Source: Maniola hyperantus (lineage: Eukaryota; Arthropoda; Insecta; Lepidoptera; Nymphalidae). From it: DNA of 64,000 bases. The position numbers were made by a program, and so were the translations under genes. The notes beneath the pieces are model-generated. The model searched no databases. It was given only the letters and a program-made list of their open reading frames with translations, and was not told the origin of the DNA. The DNA lies in contig NC_048555.1 in NCBI RefSeq assembly GCF_902806685.2, forward strand, positions 2,170,001 through 2,234,000. The letters are read 5' to 3'. Below are positions 21,501-33,200 of the stretch, one piece after another; position 1 is the first letter of the stretch; every line of letters begins with the position of its first letter.

Positions 21501-24500
21501 TGAAAGGAAGATGAAGACTAGGAGAGATTTATTTTGACTGTCCAGGAAATATAAATACCTGAGAATGAGATGTTCAATAATAGGTAATCTTGTAGGTTAT
21601 GGAATAGAAACCTTATATTTACCGTCTTACGACGATGCTACGACAGCAGCTGTATACTGATGATGAGGACGATTTGATAGGTCAAAGAATCTTTTGAAGT
21701 CGATTTGTGAAATCGATATCTCAGCTTCTACATATCTAATACCTATGATTCTATTTTGAAATTATTTTATTATGATGAGATTTTTCGAAACTTTTGTAAA
21801 AGTTAAATCATTGACTGTGCACTTAATAGATTACGATTTTTCTATTTATAAGTAAGGTTGAAAATATGCCCATACGAAGTAAGAGATAAGATAAATTGCA
21901 CTTTAAGCACAGGAAGTAACTAAAAAAAAATGTTTCCTTACATAATTTAATTTTATTTAGCATTAGATTTTATTTTTGTGATTGTCATCATCTTTTCTTC
22001 TGATTCGATGTAGCGTCTAACATTTTTTTTCTTTTAAGGGGAGGGGTAACCGCATACATTTTCAGGGGAGTTGTAATATGTACGAATTGACAGTTTAAAC
22101 GTAGCATGTTCATATTAGCTGTAACATAAAAATGCAACTCCTCAATATATCGAAGTAGGTTGCCTGCACATCGGATTGAAAGAGAGGTGATGCAAAATTA
22201 TGTAGGTTAGGTAGTTAAGCAATAAGATTTAAACAATAGTATGTAAGATTTATTTATTGTTATTGTTAGTCCATAAGCGAGAGTAGATCATAAGCCGGCT
22301 CTCAATAAACATCATTCACCGTTGCCGCATTTAATTATTACCATACGGCCACAACATATCTCAAAGGAGTAACAAACATACACACACCCACACATACAAA
22401 CTCTCGCCTTATAATATTAGTCGGGACTAGTTGGAGATACTCCAAGTAACACGTGAGTTTCAGTTACAGATATTAACATTTCTAATTATACGCCTACGAC
22501 GCGGCATTGACCTCGCGGCACTTATCTACGCAACGTTCGTTGCTCTCTAGTGTAGGTCAGAACTCAGATGTTTTATTTGCAATACATTGCAAACTTTTAA
22601 AAAATAGGAATTTTTTCGCGTTTTTGGTGGTATCTCCAATATAGTTAGTATATAGTCGACGCATTTTAAACTGAGTCGTCAAGTTATCTGTCTGTTTCGC
22701 AGGCACCTACGACCTGTAAGTGCGAGCGAAACAAACAGATAACTCGATGACTCAGTTTAAAATGCGTCGAATATAGTACATATCCAATATAGAAAATAGT
22801 TTTCAACAGGTACAAAAAGACGGTCTTATCTAAGGGCGGAAGATCTACCTATTGTTACGATTGAGCTCAAAACACACTGCTCCTGAACAGATATCACTCA
22901 CGATAGTTAAGAGCCCTCGCCCACGGCGACTTTTTGTAGCGATGCTGTCGCGCGTTTACTAAACGCACGCCAGCATCACTACTAACGCGTGTTAGTCGCA
23001 TTTGCAACGCGCTACTGCATCACGACTGTATCAATGCAAACGCGCGACTTTGTCGCATGACATCGGGGGAAGTACGGAGGGAGGGTGGCGCGTGAATAGA
23101 GAACCGAGCATCAGTGCAACATTTTTTCTCGTTTGCATCGACACAGAAGCGCGACAATATCGCATTTGCATCGCGACTGAATCTGAGACCGTGGGCGAGG
23201 GCACACAGCTAGCGACCGCTTCGCGACCGCTTCGCGACTGTATCGATGCGGACGCGCGACAGCATCGCTACTGTATTGCTACAAAAAGTCGCCGTGGGCG
23301 AGGGCTCTTAAACGTGATAATAAAATAAATGTTCACCATCCGTGGCGTCAGTTTGCGGGGCGAGCTTGAGCAGCACGGCGTGCCCGGCGGCGTGCGCGGC
23401 GCGCAGCGCGGCCGCCTCGCCCAGCGCCACCACGCGCCCCGCCGACATGATGGCGATGCGCCCGCACAGCGCCTCCATCTCGTCCATACTGGGGACGACA
23501 CATACGCGTTTAACACTGGAATTCATACTCCAGATATGGGCTTCTCTAGGGGACCATTCAGACATATCGTGTCATAGACAACCTTTATGCAAGCATTAAG
23601 GTTGCTCATACACACAGTGCCACACGGGCACTGCGTTGTCACCCTGGCAGAAAGTATGGCGTTGCGACGGACCATTCCTCCCCGCCTCGTCTCTCTGGTC
23701 CCAAGTCCGGTTCGCGGTGCGGCGTCGCACGACGTCATAACGCATCGTGTGGCATGGTACAGCGATGTCTGTGTGGGATGACGCAGCGGCACCGCTGAGG
23801 CATCGTGTGTCTTCACTCTTAGAGCTGTTTATTGGAGTACTTTTTGGGCGCACTGTACCTGTGCGAAGTGATGACGAGGGCCCGCGTCCTGGAGGCGCGC
23901 CGCACGGCCGCCCACACGCGGCGCCGCGCGGCCACGTCCACGCCGGCGGTGGGCTCGTCAAGCAAGGTCACAGCGCCGCCGCAGCTCAGCGCCGCGGCCG
24001 CCGCCAGCCGCCGTGCGCAACCACCCGAGTAACCCGACACCGGCCGCTGGGCATACTTCTGCAGACCTGAACCAAACAACATGTCGATATGAGCCCGATG
24101 ATCTTTGTCAGTCCTAGCACAGACTACGGTCTATTTGGGCTGCAAATTGCAAAAACCACAGTTTTTATCTAGTGCTTTGGTCTAAAAGTGTGGTGTAAAG
24201 TGTTCACTTTTCTAAGTCTATAAATAAAGAAATAAGTTTCTGATGGCGGTGTCAACTGACATGTCAATTTTAGTCCTTAATCTAAGGGTAAACCATAGAG
24301 CTAATATGGCGAGTGCGTTCTTAAAAGTTAGTACTATACGGGCCTCGAGGCTCCTCGCTGTTCTTTCAGGTCTGGAGCTTTCCTGTATTGTTCTGTTTCT
24401 ATGTACAGGGACGAGACCACGCTGTTTGCGCAGTTTTTGAAGTGATGGAGGTTCATGTGAGGTATCTAGTCCTGTAGACAAGTATTAATAATAAAATTTT

Positions 24501-27273
24501 TTACTTGATACTTGAACTCACCCACGATCTCTATCCACGTCTTGGCCTCGGTCTGCACGTCGTGGGGCGCGAGGCCGCGCAGCGTGAGCAGCAGTATCAA
24601 GTTGTCGTGTCCGCTCAGGAAGTCGTCCAGACCAGAGAACTGCGGGCAGTACCCCAGCGACTGCAGGTACTGGTGGACGGAGAAAGCTTGATATGATTAT
24701 CATGAAATACTAGCTGATCTCTATCGTCACCGCGTACGTTCATGGTTATGAAACCTTCAAGCAAGTGACGTAAACAACTGTCATCATCATGGTCAACCCA
24801 TCGCTGGCTCACTACAGAGCACGGGTCTCTTCTCTGCGTGAGAAGGGTTTTGGCCATGGTCTACCACGCTGGCCATGTGCGGATTGGTAGACTTCACACA
24901 CCATTGAGAACATTATGGAGAACTCTCAGGCATGCAAGTTTCCTCACGACGTTTTCCTTCACCGTTAAAGCAAGTGATATTTAATTACTTAAAACACACA
25001 TAACTCCGAAAAGTTAGTGGTGCGTGGCCGGGATCGAACCTCCGATTAGAAGGCGGACGTCCTAACCACTAGGCTATCACAGCAGCAAATAACGGTACAA
25101 AGTTTCAACAAAATCGGATGAACGATGCACAAATGAACCTCTTTTTATACATAATTCTACTGGGCGTTTCATTGGGTACGAACCTCTTTTTGTGAACGTA
25201 TTTTTAGGGTCCCGTTCACGAAGGGTGCCAGCGGGACCCTATTACTAAGCCTCCGTTATCCGTCCGTCCATCCGTTTGTCTATCAGCGGGCTGTATCTCA
25301 TGACCGTAATAGAGAGTTGAAATTTTCACAGAATGCTATTGCCGCTATAACAATTCCAAAATGGCTGCCATGAAAATTAAAAAATTAAAGAGAGCTATTT
25401 CTTGTACAATGGTAGGGAACCTTTTGTGTGCGAGTCCGACTCGCGCTTAACCAGTTTTTAATATATACACTTGTATTAGTATTGTAGCTTATGCTCGCGA
25501 CTTCGTTGGCGTGGACTACACAAATTTCAAGCCCCTATTTCACCCCCTTAGGGGTTGAATTTTCAAAAATCCTTTCTTAGCAGATGTCTACGTCATAATG
25601 ACTATCTGCATGCCAAATATCAGCCCGATCCGTCCAGTAGTTTGAGCTGTGAATTGATACTTGATAGATCAGTCAGTCAGTTAGTCAGTCAATCAGTCAC
25701 CTTTTCCTTTTAAATATATATATATTTTTTTTTTATTCAGATACAAGTTAGCCCTTGACTGCAATCTCACCTGGTGGTAAGTGATGATGCAGTCTAAGAT
25801 GATAGCGGGCTAACCTGGAAGGGGTATGGCAGTTTTTATTAAACCCATACCCCTTTGGTTTCTACACGGCATCGTACCGGAACGCTAAATTGCTTGGCGG
25901 CACGGCTTTGCCGGTAGGGTGGTAACTAGCCACGGCCGAAGCCTTCCACCAGACCAGACCAGAAATTTAGAAATTATAAAATTCCAAACCCCTGCCAGGA
26001 ATCGAACCCGGGACTTCCCACTATTAAGACCACAGCACTCACCACTGCGCCAGGGAGGTCGTCGAATTATAATATATATTTAGATTACCTTGTATATAAT
26101 AAATATATATTTAGATTACCTTGCCACTGGAATTTCCCATGAAGTGTCCGTCTGCATAGATGGTGCCGCGGGTAGTGCATTCGATTCCCGTCAGCATCTT
26201 GAACGTGGTGGACTTCCCCGCGCCGTTCACGCCCAGCAGTCCGAAACATTCACCTTAAATAAATACACCTTGAATCAGTACCCATAATATTATAAATGCG
26301 AAAGTGTGTTTATTTGTTGGTTTATTGGTTTGTCCTTCAATCACGTCACAACGGATCGACGTGATTTTTCGCACGGGTATAGTTAAAGATTTGGTGAGTG
26401 ACATAGGCTACTTTTTATCCTGGGGAATCAAAGAGTTCCCACGGGATTTTTAAAAAACTAAATCCACGCGTACGAAGTCGCGGGCATCAGATAGTACAAT
26501 AAGAGTGTCATAGAATAGATTTTTTTATTTTATTAAAATATACTTTTACAAGTGTTTTTGAACCGTCAGAATAATTTACTTCTGGTTCGGAATGCCGTTC
26601 TCACCGAGACGAACCAGCAAGAAACTCGGCGTTTGCTCTTTTCAAATGATCAATTGACTATTATGCTCAATTTCAAATGCTCAATAATATTATGCCATCC
26701 ATATACTACAATTATAAATGCGAAAGTCTGTCTGTCTGTCTGCTAGCTTTTCACGGCCCAAGAGTTTAACCGATTTCGATGAAATTTGGTGTAGAGTTAG
26801 CTTACATCCCAGGGACGCACATAACTCTTTGATTTTCTGGGATAAAAAGTAGCCTATGTCCGTCCCTGGGATGTAAGCTAACTCTGTAGGTACCAAATTA
26901 TTATTTTCAGATAGGTTACAAATCGGTTAGTGTTGGGCCGTGAAAAGCTAATTGCCGTGTAGAAACCAAAGGGGTATGGGTTTAATAAAAACTGCCATAC
27001 CCCTTCCAGGTTAGCCCGCTATCATCTTAGGCTGCATCATCACTTACCACCAGGTGAGATTGCAGTCAAGGGCTAACTTGTATCTGAATAAAAAAAAAAA
27101 AAGCTAGCAGATAGACAGATAGACGTCTGTCTATCTATATAAATAATTTATTTATTTACCCTGTTTGACTGAGAAGTCCACCCCTCGCACGGCGTTGCAC
27201 GACTTGCCAAAGATCCGCCAGTAGTTCTTGTGTACGCCGCTCACTAGCATCGCGTCTGGGATTTGTTTCTTTG
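18558..27273 (-). CDS. ABCA exons 26-32: NBD2 and C-terminus
   Basis: Exon 26 (27160-27273) reads AMLVSGVHKNYWRIFGKSC. Exon 27 (26120-26253) has Walker A GVNGAGKST. Exon 28 (24522-24669) has Q-loop GYCPQFSGLDD. Exon 29 (23859-24066) has signature YSGGC and Walker B VTLLDEPTAGVD. Exon 30 (23337-23488) has H-loop SHSMDEMEALC. Exons 31 (19604-19689) and 32 (18558-18746) end with DYSVTETTLEEVFLSFAK and a short proline-rich tail. A 3.6-kb intron between exons 30 and 31 contains an LTR element. Alanine- and arginine-rich, GC-rich codons in exons 29-30 contrast with the AT-rich flanks. Confidence 0.92.
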
Positions 27274-30200
27274 CTGTGAACAACAACACTTTCATAACTC
27301 AACTTACGTAGGCGGTTGCCAATTTTTTTTTTTAAATAAAGAATATTAGCCATATTAAATGACTAATATTCCCCTTTCCTCTCCAATTAAGCGTCAGGCT
27401 TGTGCTAGGAGTAGGTACGACAATAGTGCAACGGGCGGGGTTTGAACCGTCGACCTTTCGGTTTTCAGTCCACTCCTATATCGGTTGAGCTATTGAGGCT
27501 TAAATTGGGTATTTGACTCCCAATTTTTTTATTACTTCATTATAAACTAGGATAAAAATAATGACGTAATTAGCATTTCAATATTTCTGATTAGACAGAG
27601 ATAGCGATATAGCATTTTGACGTCACACCTTACTAATGCCATAGTAGCTTCATGCGGTTTCATACAAATTTTCGTCTTGTGAGAAAGGGATAGAAGACCC
27701 TCCCAATCCAAAATTAAAATGCCTGTAACTTTGTAAATCTTAGTTGGATTTTAATATTTTTTTCAGCGTACGTCATTATTTTTATCCTAGTTAAAGTTGT
27801 ATCGGTAAAGTAAATGTGTGCGTTTGCTAGCGCTTGTTCACGACTGACTGATCCGACACGCACACTTACGCAATGTGCTACATCGCAAATCGCAAATCGC
27901 CAGAACTATACCCACTAACTATATCGTCATGTTGAAAATTGCTGGCGTACTATTACTTATTTCGTCGTCGTCGTCGTACCGAAAAGAGCCGATTGACTTT
28001 TTTTTAAATTATAGAGCTGTACGGGAGCGGCGGTGTGCGGGCTCGCCCGTACCAAAGGGAGATCTCCCACCGAGCGGTTGGTTGTGCTCGGTAGCGCCAG
28101 CTGGGCCGACGGTTGTATCTTAAAACTTCTATATATAGTTCAGACTAGCTGATCCCCGCGGCTTCGCCCGCGTAGATTTAGGTTTTTAAAGATCCCGTAT
28201 AGCCTATGTCACTCAGGAATAATGTAGCTTTCTACTGGTGAAAGAATTTTTAAAATCGGTTCAGTAGTTCTAAAGATTACCCCCTACAAACAAACTTAAC
28301 GACATTACCTCTTTATATAATACAACGGGCCGTGCAGCAGAAATCGTAATATTTTAATTTCGCCATAACTTCAAAACCAAACGTCCAATTTTAATCATTC
28401 AAAGACCAAATATTATCTCCATAAACTGTTCTTAGTGATGAAATCATTTATTTTGATAAGGATTAATAGCATGAGTAAAATAAACGCGTTTAAATGTAGT
28501 CCAAAAAAAATTCAAGATTTTTAAATAAAAAAATGGTTGCTGTGCCTCACTCGACATAGATGGGTATAGTGTGTCGCGGACTTTTTTGTAGATATTTATA
28601 AGATCTACAATTAATTAGAACATTTTATGGTTCTATCTTTTATAGTTTAGGCAGCGTACGCAAAATAAGTAACTTTTCTGGTTGATTTTTTACACCTTGT
28701 GTCCGAAAAACCCAAATATCTTACGGAACCCTATTTTTTTTCCAAAATAAAATATAGCCTATGTTACTCGTGGATAATGTAGCTTTCGAATGGTGAAAGA
28801 ATTTTTAAAATCGGTCCAGTAGTTTTTGAGCCTATTCAGTACAAACAAACAAACAAAGTTTTCCTCTTTATAATATTAGTGTAGATTGCAGAAAACTCCG
28901 TTAGCGCGAGTATTGTCGGCGGTACAATTGTTCGGGACTACGTAATGAAATGTTATCGATTGAACAGCGCCATCTAGTTGCATCTGTGGCAACCGCCACA
29001 GAGCAATTTTCGAGTAAGTGGGAGAATGCGATATACTTACGAAGTGTTATAGCCTTGTCTACGTAGGCCTTCTCGGAGCGCACCATCTCGTGCAATCCCA
29101 CGGGCGAGGAGGGCCGGTAGCGCGCGTTGAACACGCGGTCGAACAGACGGTTGAACACGCCGTGCTCTGTTAGCACCACTATAGTCTGCGAAGTAGGAAC
29201 AGAGCTATACTATGAGCAGTAATATTTTTTTAAAAAGTGAATACATCTTTAGTCACGTTGAGCGATTTTTGGTAACGGCAAAATTTAGGGGTTTCCATAT
29301 GAGTTATGGGTTCGGGTCACATGACAGGATGTGACGTGTTACGCCGGATTGGCGACGGTAATGGTTTTAATTTACGAATTATGAAATTTTGATTTTTGAT
29401 ACTACAATTATTAATTTGAAAATCCAAAAAATACCCACTGCTGTTTCGTAATTTTAAGTTTTTTTTATCTTATCTTCATCCATACTAATATTATAAATGC
29501 GAAAGTGTGCCTGTCTGTCTGTCTGCTAGCTTTTCACGGCTCAACCGCTCATCCGATTTTGACGAAATTTGGTACAGAGCTAGCTTGCATCAAAGCAAGG
29601 TAGGAAAAACAAAGAGTTTCCACGGGATTAAAAAAAATTTAATCCACGCGGACGAAGTCGCAGGCATCATCTAGTATTTTTATATTTTTTTAAGTCACGC
29701 GGGAACTTTTTGACTTTTCCGAGATAAACTGCAAGTCTAAGTATCTAACTACAACCATGCAAAAAACCACGTCAATCCATTGCTCCGTTGCATCGTGATT
29801 GAAGGACAAACCAACAAACCAAACATACATATTTATAATGTTTGTATGATGGGTAGTGATTAGAGTATATTATCAGTACTTACCATATAAACAATGAACT
29901 GAAACAGTAGGATCAGTATGTCTTTGCCTGGTGCATACTTGTCGAAACAGAAGTAGCAGTTCGGTTTAACTCCTTCCACTAAAACAAAAAAAAAAGACTT
30001 TCAGCAGTGCTTGCGATTCGAGTAGCACTCACCATATGTCTTGTGAATTACTATTGTTTCTCACGCTTTCCAGTTGATAAAAATATTTATTTTCATTTGT
30101 TCAAAACCAAAATATTTTCTTTTTTTAATAACTCTGTTTCGTGTGACGTCATGATAGCCCATGAACCTAAATGGCGGATAGCATTTTTGCGGGGAAATTT

Positions 30201-33200
30201 AAATGCATTTTTATTGCACTTATCGATTGAAAAAAAATATTGTAATTTTTTGGTAGTTTATTTAGGGTCAAATTAAGACACTTTGAAAAAAGGGTACCAC
30301 AACAACTTTTTGAGGTTAAATTCTGGCAAAAGAATGGGCAGACATTCATGTTCAGTACGCACTGTGCGTTCAATTGCGCATTATACATGCTCCTCCCGAC
30401 GGCCATGGCGAGCGTGTGAGCGGGTATGGCGAAGCTGACTACGAGTATGTATGGCCAGTTCGGGTCGCTCCTTTGTCCCACACTCAACGCACTATTTATT
30501 GCTATATCTAGATTTTACCTAACCTCTGACATATAATATTGACTGTATAATATCCTCACTCTGTGATATTAATATGGATAAGATATGACTCACGACAGTC
30601 TGAACGATAAAATAAGTATAGCTCAATTACTCACCGCAACACTTCTCGATCTTAAGTTCGGACAAACGAGGTATGTTCGGACAGACGTTCATGTTAAGAA
30701 CGCACTGTGCGTTCGACTGCGCACTATACACGCTCCTCCCGACGGCCATGGCGAGCGTGTGAGCGGGCATGGTGTAGCTGATCAACACGATAAGGAAGTG
30801 GCCGAAACCAGCTGGTTCGTCGGTGATGAAATCTGACGCTATCGAAATGGACGGCGTTACGAGACCTAGAACAAAAAGATTTTTGAAGTGAAGCTTCTTT
30901 ACGGGTGCTTAGGATGAGTACCTGAATATGGAAATAAGTTAAAAGTAAAAAAAAATTAAAGTAAAATATTCTTCAGGCACATTTGGTGATTTTGGGGTGA
31001 GCAAAAACTTCAAGATCGTGTCACCGACATGTTAATGTTAATAGTACTCAGGTTTCACTGAACTTTTTTGAAGACTGCTTTTTTGAAGTGAAGCTCATTT
31101 ACGGACGTTTCGGATGGGTATTGGGGCCGATTCTTTTGTACACAATCTCTAAACTAAACTAAATTAACAGGTCTAAATTTAGTGCTATCCTTTTCCGCAA
31201 GCAACATTATAAAAGGGATAGCAATAGAAATTGTGTACAACAGAATTAGCCGCACTGGGTACCTTGCACACAACTGATTCTGTACCGTCGTATACATGAT
31301 ATAACAATATGTATTTCAATTTGGACGGAAGCTGATTTTTTTAGAGGGTTCCGCACCTCAAAAAGAAAAACGGAACCCTTATGGGATCATTTCGTTGTCT
31401 GTGTCTGTCAAGATACCTAGAGGGTACTTAGAATCATGAAATTTGGCAGGTAGGTAAGTCTTTGGCACACGTAAGGGGGAAAATTCGAAAACCGCGAATT
31501 TGTGGTTCCATCACGATAAAAAAAAATTAAAATGTGTTCATGAACTAATATTTAGTATTTTCAACTTTCAAAGTAAGATTACTATACCAAGTGGGGTGTC
31601 ATATCAAAGGGCTTTACCAGTAGGGCGATTGTCTAAAACCTGCATCAATCATTATTACAATCTCAATTGTTCTGATTGGCTGAATTTGTGCGATTCTTGT
31701 TGCAACAATGCATTGTGGCCAATAGTGAGCGAGCATTAACCAATCAGAGATGATTGCGATCGTGACATTGTAGCTGTCAAACAACCGCGGTAGGGCCACT
31801 GTACATTCTAAAACAGATTTTTATTTATTTTTATTATGCTAAATAGTCTTTGTTTTATCGTACGAAATGTTGAAAAAATACGACTATATAGTACCTTTGG
31901 TGCGCGAGTCTGACTCGTACATGGCCGGTTTTTATTTATTACTAGATGATGCCCGCGACTTCGTCCGCGTGGATTAATGTTTTTTAAATCCCGTGGGAAC
32001 TCATTGATTTTCCGGGATAAAAACTACCTCTGTACCAAATTTCATCAAAATCGGTTAAAACGTTGGGCCGTGAAAAGCTAGCAGACAGAGAGACAGACAG
32101 ACAGACAGACACACTTTCACATTTATAATATTAGTACGGATTGGTTGTTATAGCGGCAATAGAAATACACATTCTGTGAAAATTTCGATTTTCACCTATC
32201 TAACTATTACGGTTCACGACATACAGCCCGCTCATAAATGGACGGACGGATGGCGGACGCTTAGTTACAGGGTTCCGTTGGCACCTTTTGGGTACGGAAC
32301 CCTAAAAATTAAGCAAATTACATCGTGTAACCACAACATTCAGCTGAGTTCGGGCCTTTTCGTTGGCACGACACATTTTAGACACTAGGTACCTATATTT
32401 TGTTTGAATTAGATTTTAAGGAATGTTTTTTTTTTTGTAAATATTTTTGTTTGTGTTTATAGTGTGTTGGATCAACCAATAAATTGATTTCTATTCTATT
32501 CTATTCTATTCTAAATTTGTAGGTACGGTCATTCTCAGAATTCGAGTATTCTCACAACCGTGCCGTGCAGTGCAAGCGAATTCGATCATTAGGGTGCTAA
32601 ACGAGTTTTGGCCTTTGACAGTATCTTTGGCTCATTGAACTTACTGAACAAGATGACGCATGCAGAGAGCAGGGTGGTGGCGCCGCGCTCCGCGAACACG
32701 CAGCTCACGAGGTACACGAACGAGAGGAAGGCCACGCAGCCCACGATCAGCACCAGCGCTATCACACCTGTCAATAGACCACATTGTTATATACGATAGT
32801 TCAGTCAAATGCCAGTGGACTGAAGCGCTAATTCATATCTTAACATACCTTAGGCACACCCCCGAATCCTGACACCATAAAAGCTAACTGATTTAATTAT
32901 TACTACTACCGGAACACCGGCATGTTCGCACACAATGTGTGTGTAGGTAACGGTAGGGCTGAAGTGGCCGCCCACCATCGTATAGCCATGGTTACGATGG
33001 TGGGCGGTATTTAGTGCAGTCTCGTATATAACAAACTGAGCTAGTAACGTCGCAAAACACCCGACCTCTCCAATTTTTTTTCGAGGCTTAGAGCCCATCC
33101 CCAGGCAAAGCCTGCGCTCGCCACCCCACCCGGTGGCTGGTGATTTCTTACACTACGAGATTGTGACATCACACTTACCGAGGAAGTCAGACTGGTTGAT

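Larger units (their letters stand above)
19849..22363. mobile_element. Non-autonomous LTR retrotransposon (2.5 kb)
   Basis: Two 292-bp direct repeats, 19849-20140 and 22072-22363, start TGTAATATG and end ATATCTCA; I found no difference between them. They are flanked by AAGG at 19845-19848 and 22364-22367. Joining the flanks restores an uninterrupted family-A-type repeat, which confirms the insertion. TGGCGACCC directly after the left LTR is a tRNA primer-binding-type motif, and a purine-rich AAGGGGAGGGG and CAGGGGAGT precede the right LTR. The 1.93-kb interior has no gag or pol frame, so the element must be mobilised in trans. It sits in the ABCA intron between exons 30 and 31. Confidence 0.93.

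Noticed and set aside
19849..22363. Gag or pol coding sequence inside the short LTR element
   Set aside because: No frame above about 62 codons and no recognisable motif between the LTRs.
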